Of a stretch of DNA of 64,000 nucleotides, positions 1-12,300 are shown piece by piece. Position 1 is the stretch's first letter; each line of letters begins with the position of its first letter. The DNA comes from Elephas maximus indicus (taxonomy: Eukaryota; Chordata; Mammalia; Proboscidea; Elephantidae), in contig NC_064826.1 of the NCBI RefSeq assembly GCF_024166365.1, positions 20,670,001 to 20,734,000 of the forward strand. Reading direction: 5' to 3'. The notes beneath the pieces are model-generated. The model was given only the letters and a program-made list of their open reading frames with translations. It did no database searches and had not been told where the DNA came from. A program made the position numbers and the translations under genes.

Positions 1-103
1 GCACTCCTAGAGGTGGAAACCAAGTCTGAATGGGCAGGGTAGGCAGAGCACCATTTATTGGGGCCAACCCCCACCTCTCAGATCTTTGTTGACAGGAGCC
101 CAG
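1..103 (-). other. STRIP2: STRIP2 3'UTR (start of it; continues off the left edge)
   Basis: The 103 bases following the TGA stop (104-106) on the minus strand are transcribed 3'UTR. I see no AATAAA in this piece, so the poly(A) site lies outside the window. Confidence 0.75.
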
Positions 104-354
104 TCAGTGACTTTGAAGCAGCTCCTCCCAGCAGATGGGCTGTGAAAACACCTCTCTCTCTAGCCAGAGCTCATACGAATAGTGGAAATCCTCAGGCAGA
201 TCCAGCCTCTGGCCCAGAACACTCTGCAAGCAGTTATCCACAGGTGAAAACTCAGAGTCCTGGGGTCTGTCGTACCGGCGGCTGTTAAAGGCCTCGATAT
301 TGGCCCTCAACGTGCATTCTTCTGCTTGGAAGTCCCATGGCCTGGCATCGATGT
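104..354 (-). CDS. STRIP2: STRIP2 exon 21 (last coding exon)
   Basis: Encodes the C-terminus, residues about 751-833, starting at the second base of the Asp codon in DIDARPWDF and ending LLQSH then TGA at 104-106. The acceptor reads GACACAG before base 354. The frame stays open beyond the exon to 511, but that extension is intron. Confidence 0.96.
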
Positions 355-3300
355 CTGTGTCGGGAAGAGAGGGAGAAAAAGTGCGTATAACGCAGGACAC
401 TGCCACCCTGACCACAGAATATGGTCCATGGGACTCCAACAATGGCACTGCTCTGAATTCCTTTTCATATAAAGAGCAAAGTACAAAGTATAGCATACAG
501 CATGCTGCCACTCAGGTTTAAAAACATCCATACATGCCCATAAATCCATGCTTGTATATGCAGAGACTCTCTTTGGAAGGGCAGCCTAGAACCTGGTAAC
601 AGTAGTCCCCTCTGAGAAAGGAAATGAAGGCATGGGGGGACGTGGGCTTCTTATATTGAATTTCCTTTCTACCATTCTCACATTCTTACTATTCTGTGTA
701 TCCTTCGTACTAGTTGTATGTATCCTTTTCCAAAAGGATAAGACAATTCCCTTTACTGAGCTTTCCCTAGGGCATGGGAATTTTCCATCTGAATGGAATC
801 ACCAGATCCCAAGCAACAGGAAAGCACAGGAAGGGGTACAATAAGGAGGATCTGAAAGGACCAATTATGAAGACTTACTGATCCCTGGATTTATCCCCAG
901 CACATGACTAACCTATGTGACAGTCTATGTTAAGGGTATGAGGTGGAGGCTTCCACGGAGGTAGCAACCGAAAGCAGCGAATTTGTTTTGCTTTTATTCA
1001 TTCCACTTGGACACTTATTTCAGGGCTAAGGCACATAGGTATTTCCCAGACCTCTACACCCCACACTCTATGATTTATCATAAGGAAGTGTAGTTCAGGT
1101 TTGGGTCCATCGTGACAGCAGTCACAGATGTGTCATTTGCAGGGTAAAACATTTTGGTGTTTTACACATTTATAAGACTTTAAGTAGCTAGTTGTGCTTG
1201 AAGGCCCAGAGTAGAAGTTGCATCCTGGCTTGTTATATGCCAATCGAATGCTTCCCTTAATTCCCTGAACCCTACTACAGCATCCTCTAAAATCCAAGCA
1301 GGTGACAAAATCCAGCAAAGACAAGCCATTAGTCGTCCTACCACAAGTTTTATATACAGTTATGCAAATAACAGCCAAATCCCACTACAGCAATGTCAGT
1401 ACAATTAAAACACTCCCCAAAATAAAGTTTTCCAAACTTTGACTTGAGGTTCATTTGTTCCAAGTATCTGAGGAGTATTGCTACATGATACAAATGTGTT
1501 ACTGAAAAAATTGTGTTCTAAACTAATCATATTTAAAATGTATTAGGGCTAATGGTCCATCTTATCATTGAGTCCTGGTATGTGAACCGCAGATCACGTT
1601 TCCCAATGAGAGGCAATACACGGTACCCGCTGTCGCCTAGCATGTACTAGAGCCGAAAAGCCTTAAGTGCATCACACCTTTAGATCTAACTTTCAGGTTA
1701 CAGGCAATAGCAGAGATAGAGGAAAAAGGTAAATGACACCAAAAGAAGCAAGCAGACAGATCCAGAGCTGGGCTATTCTGCAGGATAACTGGCCTAGTTC
1801 TTTAATAAGTCTGTGTTGTGGAAAGAAAAACAACTTAAAGAGTGTAAGAAACTGATGAAATTTGTGGTCCTGATTTGGAAAAAATAAAGAACATTTTGGG
1901 ACAAGTGGTAAATTCTGAACATTTGGGACAAGTAAGGAATTGATTATTAGATGAAATGAAAATGTACTGACAGGAAATGGTGTAGATTGTTAACTGAAAA
2001 AAGAGAGTCTAAGACGGCACACAATTTGCTTTCCCTTTAGTACAATATGCACACACGTGCGTACAGAAAAAGATCCGGAAAAATATACAGTAAGATGTTA
2101 ACAACCGCAATCTCTGGGTGGGACAGATACGGCATAAATACGTAATACGGTGCAATTTTTGCCTATGTATGTTTTCTAACCTTTTTTTCCTAACTGCTTT
2201 CAAAATTAAAAAAAAGGTATTTTAATTTAAAAATCTTTGGGAGAATCTTATGATTTAAAGAAATGTTTTAGAAAGGGAGTGATTATTTATTACTTGTTTT
2301 ATAAAATACATTTCGTGGTTTATATAAAACAAGGTACATGCTAGTATTTGGGGCAGTGGCTTAAACTTTGTTATATCAGCACCTAACTTACAATCACTTG
2401 TTTTCTCATCCAAAATATGGAACAATTCATGCCAAGAGGGTAGAGAAAAATGTTTATGTGGTTTTGTTTAGTCCCCAGGCAACCCCTGAGGGGAGGCAGG
2501 TGCTCTGAGTACTCACCGTTCCCTGAGTACTCACCGTTCCCTGAGTACTTACCGTTCCCGTAGGCCCAGTCATCGTTCATGCGGTGTCGCACCTTTTGGT
2601 AAATGGCTGACATGGTTTTCATGTTGCTTTTCCTCCACTGGCGCCCCAGGTACTTGGTCTGTATCTTTAGCAGCTTCAGGACATAAAGTTGTAGCATGGC
2701 CTGTTTGACCTTGAGGGCCCTCTTTAAGATTGGAGCAGATTTAAACACCACCAGCATCTGCCCATTGAAAGAGGGGTGGGGGCAGGGAAAGGCAAAAAAG
2801 GATCTAAAGTTCTTGTAATTTCTAACTCACCAACACATTAAGCCAGTGGTTCCCAAACCTGGTGGCTTCAGAATCTCCTGGGGAGTTTTTGAGAAGCTAT
2901 GCTCCAGGCTCTACTTAGATTTAGTCTTCAGAAACAAAGATTTTTGTTTTTCACAATTCAAAGTTTCCCATATTCAAAGTGCATGGTATATAAAGAGCAA
3001 AAGAAATATTGTCAGCCATACATTCCCTTTTCACTGTTAGCATTTCCTTACATATTATGCACAGTCCATGTGCAGAGTATTTATGCATATATTACTTTTT
3101 TTAAACACAGCCGATCACCAACTATGTGTCTTGAAAATTATTCCATAGCAGAATAAAACTGCTTCATTCTTTTACATGCTCACAGAATATTCTATTATAA
3201 GGACGTACCATAACTTCTTTAACTATCTGGTTTTGCACAAACAGGCATTTAAGTGGTTTCCAATCTTTCATTATTCCAAACAACGCTGCAGTGAGCACTC

Positions 3301-6300
3301 TTGGACCCGTATCATTTGGGATGCATGACTGTAATTCAAATAACATGCTAACTTCCCTACCAAGAGCTGCCCTGAGGGAGGGCCCATATTCAGCTCTTTG
3401 AAAGGAAATGACAGGTGAATGATCACCTCATATGGAATAAAAACCAAAAAACCAAACCTGTTGCCGTCAACTCATAGTGACTCTGTAGGACAGAGTAGAA
3501 CTGCCCCATGGTGTTTCCAAGGAGTGGCTGGTGGTTTGGAACTACTGATCTTTTGGTTAGCAGCTGAGCTCTTAGCCACTGAGCCTTCAGGGCTCCTCAT
3601 ACAGAATAAGTGCCTGGAATTAAGAGGTGCTAAATTTGCTGAAAGTTATCAATGTCTGCCTATAAGAGCTCACAAAGCAGGCAGCCCATAAATAAATCCA
3701 GTCAGATGGTGACCACCATTACCCGAAGCCCCACTCACCATGGTCCTGGAATGCTTCCACTTGGTCAGTTTATTGAGCAGCCTCAGAAGGTTGATGCAGG
3801 AAAAGAGGTTCCTCCAGCAGAACTGGTTGTTGTCGCCAGCTTCCTGTAACAAGGCACACATGATGACCTCAACACCCACAAGGCTTTCATTCCCACAAAG
3901 TCAGTATCAGTCTCAGGGCAGCCGAGGGGAGGCCTCCCGCTATGCATGCTGCCTCCCCACATCCTGCTCTTCACATGCTTTGAGGTCTCGAAGCACAATA
4001 TCCTTCATCTAAAAACACTCAACTGCCAATCCTGGGAGACTGTACTACAGCACCGCTAGTTAGAAGGATATGCATGAACACACGAACTTGGTTCAAGCAA
4101 CCTTTCTTTTGTAGCTCTCTGCTTTAGGATTAGAAAAGAGGATAGAACGCTACCCCCATAGACTCTGCACTTATAAAATCTATGTTTGTAATTGTTAAAA
4201 GTTAGGTCTCATGCCAGTGCGTTTCAAACGAAGTTGGAGATCTGATATTCATTGTGGTTGAGTTCTTTATCAACCCCTGTCCTCCTTTATCAAACCATAT
4301 TGCAGTAAATTGCTTAGTTCTCCAGCAAGGGAGGAAAAAATGGCAGATGGTTCATTCAAGCCAGGTGTTTCTCTTGTATGTTTCTTGATAGCTTGTGAGC
4401 ACCCCACCAGAGATCACAGATGGATGTCAGATTAGAAACAGGGTTCTACTCATAGACAGTTTTCAGGGACAAAAATAAGAGAGCTTATGTGATTTTGGGG
4501 CCTGCAAAAATATACTGATGTCAGAAGCGATATAAATCAAGGAGCATGCAAGATGGCCAAACTACCATCTTGAAAATTTCTCATGTCTACAGTGTGACAG
4601 GAGAATGTAGGAGTAGGAGACGCGCAGAAGTGAGGCCTGCTGGCTGGTGAATGGAAATTTCCCCTCTCCTCCCCATATTAAGTTGAAGCCAGCAAGACAA
4701 GCATATTTCTAATGGGGGATGAACATCTAAGAATTCTGAGGGTATCGGACTCTTCTAAGAAATAAGTAAGACCAAGGGTCAAAGCGTTTCAGGGCAACTT
4801 TTTAGAAATACTGAGAAACAGTGTTCTCCTTCCTGGAGTAAATGATCAGTATTGTGTTTAGAACTAGTCCCAAAGGAACCATCTGTCTGCTTCTGAGGGA
4901 AACTTCCTGTGCATCAGCTAGTCTGGCTTGCCCAAAATGGATCAGGTTCTGTAGCGGTTACATCTTGTGTGGTTAACAGAAGGCATAGGCTTTTAAATGT
5001 TTATTTTTCTAAAGGAGCCAGGGAGACACAAACAAATGGACAGGTAAGAGTATTTTGACTGCACATTTCCTTCATCCTGGCTTCTAATATGACAGTGGCA
5101 TAAAAAGCCTGCATTCCTCAGCACCTAAGATAACATGAGGGTGGAGATGTGGCCTTCCAGAAGAAGCACTGGACTAGGTACCAGGACACCTGGGTGATGG
5201 CGACAGTCCTGGCTGAATGATCTTAGGTAAGTAAGTCATTTCTCCTGTTTCCTATAAGGGGTTGAACTAGATAATATTTTAAAACCCTTTCAGCTCTGAC
5301 CATTCTATAATTCTATGATTTATTTGGACTTCCTCCAGCTGGTTTAAAAGTGAAGTTCTGAGTGAGGATGAGCTGATTGTGACTGCCCTGTGCTCAGAGC
5401 TCCGTCCCAAGGGTCCCAGGAAAGGCACCCCAGTACCCTTTCTGAAGACAGCCTCGCCCACCAGAGCTGTGCCCTTCCTTCTTCCTGATCAAGCTTCCCC
5501 AGAAGACTAACTAGCCCCCATCTCGCACCACCAGATGGTGCCTGGTGTTGCCGTGGAGGGTGTGCAGGCTGGACAGTGGCTCTCAGGAGAGCTGAGCCCA
5601 GGTTTATCTGGTCTCCTTTGCTTGTGGCAGCAGGCCCTCCGTGGAGCACTGCTCCAGCCTTTTGCCTTGTTCTAGCCCAACAGATAATCATTTCTCAGTA
5701 GGCCTGGAACTTCATGGGTGCCTCTTCAGATTTGCCAGACTTGAGGGCTCTTTCTTTTTGTTTATGCCCCTTTAGGGCAGGTCACCTCTGTCCCTCTCTT
5801 TTACTTACTACTTTTTTGGCAGGACTCAGGACATTGAGTGAGATGTGGGCCTCTGTGGGGAGATAGGCTGTGTGAACAGCAGCACAGCCAGACTCCCTTG
5901 TTCCTGGTACTTCACACTGACCAGAGCAAGACTTCCACTCCCTCTCTACCAGCTAAAGTTATGTAAGAACATGTGTGCCCGTGTTCCACTGCAATGCACC
6001 TTGGGTCTAAAGACTCGGCTCAGGGGCCACATCCTCCTCCTTTCATCTTCAAGGCACTGAAGGCTATTCTCAAAAGTCCCTCCACAGCCCAGCTGAGTGA
6101 AAGCAGATATCAAAACCAGGCTTAGGCCAATTAGGCAGATAATTAATCCACGTGAATGAAGAATAGTGTTTTGGACTGAGGAAATCAGACTGGTTAGAAT
6201 CTGAGCTCTAGAAAGGAGTTAGCTGTTCCAGTCTCATTCCATCATTCATAGGTACAAAACTGAGGCCCAGGGAAGGGGCTTGCCAAGGTTACATTGTAGG

Positions 6301-9300
6301 TACCCCACCAGGCTTGTATCTAGATCTTGAGGGCTCACTGAACTCTAAGACTGTCTTTATTTACTGTTCACCTTCTAGTTGTACTTTTTGAATCCTGGAC
6401 ACAGAAGGTGATTCCTCAGAGAAAATTTGGTTTGGTCCCCTGCTTTCTGTGCTTTTTAAAGACCTAATAGTGGCTAAGCTCTTTCTTTATCCTGCTATAA
6501 TTTTTACTTTAAACCAGCACTAGTCAACTGTTCCTGGTGAAAACAATAACGAAAAACAGGGAGGTTACCTGGTTTAAGGTGGAGCACCTGAGTTTGTCAG
6601 CCATCTGGATTAGGTAGTTATAAAAATTAAATAAGGACAGATATAAGGATCAGGTAAACAAATTTAAGTCCTGTGTATATATTTTTACAGGTCTTCCTGA
6701 ATAGATATCAAACCAAAATTTGAGGAATTTTGCAATGAGCCACCTTTTAAAAATTACCTTGATAGATCCACTTGCCTAGATTTAAGAAGAAACGCAAAGC
6801 CTATCTTTGCAAATGGCTCTGACTCTCCTTGGCTATCAGGCTTTCCACCTCACTTCACTGCTCCACCTGTTTCCTCATTTGTAAAGGGTGGGATTGGGTA
6901 AGATACTGTCCAAGAAACTTCGAGCTCTGATACTACAGGATTCCATAAACACTTCTTTCTCCTTGTTCCTTCACCTTTAGTCTACAGGGACAACTTGGGT
7001 ACCCACAATGTTCAAAATATGTCCTTCGTATGTGATGCTGCCGTTAGTAAATCACATTCTATAGCGAGACAAGCATTTTGAGCACTGATTGGCTTTGCAG
7101 CAGTGACAATAGATTTACATGGAATTTTCCCCCATTTTTTTCCTCAAATCTCTGTAAGATAGGAGAGAAACGGAGGAAGGGGTCCAATCTGTATGACTTC
7201 TCCTTAGGACCAACAGGCTCACAAAGAAAAAAGACCTCTGACCCTGGCCTCATTCCACCATACTCTATAAGCAGGGGGTTGCAAACTTTTTGATCGCACA
7301 TATCTGTTAGTAAGTAGTTTCTGTGTACAACCCCAAATATAAGGATGTTCACTTATAAATTATAAATGTGTTCTTTGATAATATTGTGTGTTATAATGTA
7401 CCTATAAATACAGAAAATAAAAAGGATATTAAAATAGTACATATAAAAGAGCTAATATTTTTCCAGACCCCCAGGCATCACCTTGCACACCCTCCTGTTC
7501 ACACCAAGCTGCCGCCATTCTGAGCATCTGCAAGCTGAGGCCACGCCCCCTGCCTTCTCCAGCAACCTCCTTTCGAAGACCATACCCTAACTTCCACACA
7601 ATCATACATTCGCTGCCCTTCATTTACGTCGGATTTAATTTTCTTTTTTTCTAGTTTAGTGGATTGGATTTGAATATAGAAGTTTGGGGATCCAGAAATT
7701 GTAAGCCTTCTGACACCAGGTGGGTAGGGAAACCGCTCAATTAGTTCGTGGGAGAGCATGGCCTATTGTAAAGCTAAGCATTTTGACAAAATGGAAAGAC
7801 TCCAGAAATTAACGTGCCCATAACTGCCTTTCTTTCATGTCCCCCACGCTGTGTAGCTGGGGTTCCAAATGACGTTGAACTGAATTCAGTTCAAATGCAG
7901 AAAACACGAATCAAGACTACATCAGCCCACTGCCCTGAGAGGGAACACAACAGAGAGTCCCTGATGGAGCAGGAAAAAAGTGGGGTGCAGAAATCAAATT
8001 CTAGTAAAAAGACCAGACTTAATCGTCTGACTGAGGCTGGAGGGACTCCAGAGGTCATGACCCCCAGACTCTATGTTAGCCCAAAACTAAAACCACTCCT
8101 GAAGCCAACTCTTCAAAGATTGGACTATAAGAAATAAAATATAGCAGTGAGGACTGAGCTTCTTAGCTCAAGTAGTCACTTGAGACTATGTGGGCAGCTC
8201 CTGTCTGGAGGCAAGATGAGAAGGCAGAAGGGGACAGGAGCTGGGTGAATGGACACGGGAAATACAGGGCGGAGAGAAGGAGTGTGCTGTCATATTGTAG
8301 AGAGAGCGACTAGGGTCACATAACAATGTGTGCATAAGTTTTGTATAAGAAACTGACTTGAACTGTAAACTTTCACTTAAAGCACAATAAACAAACAAAA
8401 AATGAAAAAAGACTACATCGGCCCAGTAATTCTACTTCTAGGAATCCAGCTTAATGAAATAATCAGAGACGAGGTCAAGATTCCCATGCGAGGGTGTTCA
8501 TTTTGGAGTTATACAGGAAAAAACTGAAATAAATGTCCAACAACAGCAGAATGGAGCCATTTCTTTAAAAATTAAGGCACGGACTATTATGTGTAGCCAT
8601 TAAAAAGGGTGTTTCCAAAATGTTTAATAAAATCATATTTTGAGCATTTAAATTTTACTATGCCAAGTGAAACACATATATATTCCTTATTTTACTAAAT
8701 AATGTGTGTGTTTTTTTTTTTTTATATGCCTAAGGAGCCCTGGTGGCAGTGGTTAAGTGCTCAGCCGCTAACTGAAAGGCTGTTGGTTCAAACTCACCAG
8801 CTGCTCTACAGGGAGAAAAATGTGGCAGTCTGCTTCCATGAAGATTAAAAAAAGCCTTGAAAATCCTATGGGGCAGTTCTACTCTGTCCTGTAGGGTCGC
8901 TATGAATTGGAACTGACTCATTGGCAATGGGTTTGGTTTTTTTTTTGCAGGGGAGTTATGTATATGTATACATATGTACATACAAAAATTACTTCATACA
9001 TGAACGTACACAGTAACTGAACCAAAATATTAACACTGGTATATATCGCTGATATAATTATGGGTATTTTTATTTTCTTCTCCATACTTTTCTGTTTCTC
9101 TAAGTTCTGTAGTGTGTATATATTGATTTTGAATCAGGAAGAAAATCTGAAATCTAAAGAAAACCCTATGTACTTAAAAAGCAGCACATTGCAATTTGCT
9201 GAGGCTGAAAAAGAAATAAATTTAATCATATAAACTTTTTTTTCTGAGTACAAAAGTCATTAAAACCAAACCAAACCAAACCCCTTGCTGTCGAGTTGAT

Positions 9301-12300
9301 TCTGACTCATAGCAACCCTACAGGACAGAGTAGAACAGCCCCCTTGGGTTTCGAAGGAGCGGCTGATGGATTCGAGCTGCTGATCTTTTGGTTGGCAGTC
9401 GAGCTCTTAACCACTAGATAAATAAGTCATAATGTTGAGGACCATAACTTTGGAGTAAACTTGCTAGTTTCTGAAGCCTGCGGATGGGCTCAGGGAAACA
9501 CGAAACAAACAAAAAATCTGTGGTTACCGTATGAAACCACCAGGTGCCACTATTGCTTCAAAGAAAGGAGTGGAATACCTAGCATGAATCTGTTTTTTTA
9601 ATTAAGAATAGATACATGCTTTCATGTACATGTATATGTCAGAGACTTGGTGGCACAGTGGTTAAGAGCTACGGCTGCGTCGGTAGTTCAAATCCACCAG
9701 TCGCTCCTTGGAAACCCTATGGGGCAGTTCTACTCTGTCCTATTGGTCGGAATCAACTTGACAGCAATGGGTTTGGTGTTTTTTTGGTTCATATATGTAT
9801 GAATATATTATGCTTTCTCAGAAAACATAAGAATCAATTCAAGACTTTATGCTCATATTGAAAAAGGTCAAATAGATGAGATGGGATAGTATCGTTCCTG
9901 TAATTCCCATATGTGAACTGAGGGGACTGCGATTGGAAACCGATTGTATCAAGGGATAGACTCAAGCCATAAAAGCTGATTTAACTTTATGTTCTGAAAT
10001 ACCCTACTAATAACAGAATTTTAATCTAGCTATTTTTTTTTTTTTATGTTATACTGTTTCTGGAGAAAACTTGTTCCTTCTTCCAACTCTGAGTGGCAGG
10101 GATGCATGTTCTCTACTTTCAACTGTGAGGTCTTGGCAGTTATTTAACTTTTCCTTCTATAAAGTGGTAATAGCAACCTCACTGAGTTTTAAAGATTAAA
10201 TAAGATCGCGTACATGAACAGTGTCTGACAACTCTCTGCCTGTCTCTGCAGGGGTAAGACGTTGCCAGCATCTGTGGCTGTTGAAACCACATCTAAGACA
10301 GGGAACTCCGCCTTGGTGGAAAAGAGGTGCTACACTTGGTGTCTCAGGATATGGCTCTTTTGACTCATGTCTAACTTGGAATCTGTCACCTGGTTTGTGA
10401 CAGGTCACTTCACCCAGTGGATCCTCAGGTTTTTCATCTTTGAAAGAAGGGGATTGGGCCAAATGACTCAAATTCCTACCAGCCAAAATCCTATGGCTCT
10501 ATAAAACCTGTATCACAGAAGGTATCAGTCTGTCTTTACATAATATACTTTTCTGACTCAACGTTTTGCAGGTATTAAAGCTTGGGAGAACAAAGGGTTG
10601 CAGCACCCATGGGTGCCACTGCCCAATCATCCAGCATTCACTGAGCTCCTTTCAGGGGCAGACGTGGTGCCAGACTCTGAGGATATAAAAATGGAGATGA
10701 TACTGTCTCTTCCTTCGAGTTTACAGTCAAATGGGAAACAGACACAGATAATTCCAATGTGACAGGGTGAGGGCAGGGACTGAGATGTGTCTAAGGAGCA
10801 GTGGTGGTCCACGATAGCATAAGCCTGACCTTCAGTATGCCGTCAGTCAGCGTACTGGAGTTCAGAATAACTCCAAGGGCTTTTTTTCTGACTTGCCTGG
10901 AGCTGTTTTCAGGATGAGGCACTTTCTGGGTCACGCTTCTGCGCCTGTATCAGCTCTTGCCTCAGGGAGACCTAGGTAAGATGCTCTCAGAAGTACACAC
11001 TCCTGAGTTATATAACCTCCGTGAAAATGAGAAATGAATGGCCCACAGCACAGCGGAAAGAGGACAGGTTAGTGTCTGGCTGAGCTAGAGCAGAAGAGTC
11101 TCCAGCTACTTAGCCACTCACTCTCACTATGAGCAGCTCTCTCAATTCCCTCTCCTCAGTGTTTTTCACTGGACTTCTCTTCTCTGAAAAATGCTGTGCT
11201 TAGCTTTTCCAAATCTTTCTCGGCTGGGTCAGCAGCTCTAAATCCCTGCTGCCTCTGAGCTTCTGCCAATATGCTTTTATTGAGCTGAGGCTCCCAAACC
11301 AGGGCATTATGGGGCTGGAGAAGAAATGAAAGAGCAAATGCCAGCCTCCGCCACCTGGCACTTTCAAAGGCTACCAAATCCCCATCTGCTTACCAGACTC
11401 TCGGTGGTAAGCTCCGGCAGATCCTGGATGGTACAGCAAGGGTAATCCAGGACCGAGATGCTGCAGGTGCAGAGACAAGGACAGGCTTTAGGTAAATAGC
11501 ATTGGCAGGAAATGGCTCTGTCTGCAAAGGGCAAGAGCTAGTTCTCCAGCAGCCCCAAACTGCACAGTGGTCTCAGCTGAGACTGGGCAGCTCCAGCTCC
11601 AGTCTCCTCTCCTCAGAGACATGAGAGGACCCCACAGGCTGGCCCCCATCTGGCCGATGCAGAAGAGTTACAGTAGAAAGAGCCTCTGTATAGCCATCTT
11701 CCTCCTTAGCTCTCCTCCCTTCTTTAAAGGACAAGGTACACTTGTGTGCAGTTGTGTTTCTGCATGTAAGTGTGCATGCTTGTGTGTATGTGTGAGGATA
11801 ACTGTGCTTCCAGAGATGCTGCCAAACCCATCCCGCTAGATAACAACCTGAGGATGAAACCAACACTCCTCCTGTGTCTCTCACTGGCTCTTTCCGAAAG
11901 CCAGGAGCTTGGTGTACGACCAAAGAAGCTACTCTGAAAGGGAAACTTGAGACAGAGGGCAGCTTTCTGCAGCAGGGCCAGTCTAGTAGAGTTCCAGGGA
12001 CAATGGGGCTATAAGGGAGCTGGGACTCTACAGTGGGCCTGGGGAAGCAGGCAGGAGTCAGGGGGAAATGGGCACTGCACAACGACGGGGATAATGATAG
12101 TTTTCTCTTCCTCTTCCCCCCTCCTCGCTGGTACAATGCAGAATTTGGACTAGAGAATCTCTAATACTCCTTCTGGTTCCGATGTTTCATGTGGTTTGAA
12201 ACACCGATCTATCTGAATGAGTGCATTTGGGACTGGATAAAAGATGCTGGCAAAGCCGGGGCTATAAAGAGCAGTATGGGGCTCCTTGGACCTGCCTCTA

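Larger units (their letters stand above)
3844..11393 (-). other. STRIP2: STRIP2 intron 18 (7.5 kb)
   Basis: Holds a MIR at about 5150-5320, a LINE 3' end at 7930-8408 inserted in an L1 scrap (8426-8640), AfroSINEs at 8734, 9262 and 9641, L1-like remnants around 9040-9160, and an ancient interspersed repeat of unresolved family near 10630-10790. Positions about 3850-5150 and 5320-7900 show nothing I can name apart from an old transposon-like scrap at about 7270-7440. Confidence 0.55.

Noticed and set aside
2505-2558. CRISPR-like array from the 18 bp repeats
   Set aside because: Direct head-to-tail repeats with no spacers, in a mammalian intron.
7814-8137. 107-codon plus frame
   Set aside because: Spans the target site and 3'UTR-like part of an inserted LINE; not a protein gene.
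11573-12136. 187-codon minus frame in STRIP2 intron 17
   Set aside because: Low-complexity Ser/Pro/Leu composition with no recognised domain; a chance frame in GC-balanced intron DNA.
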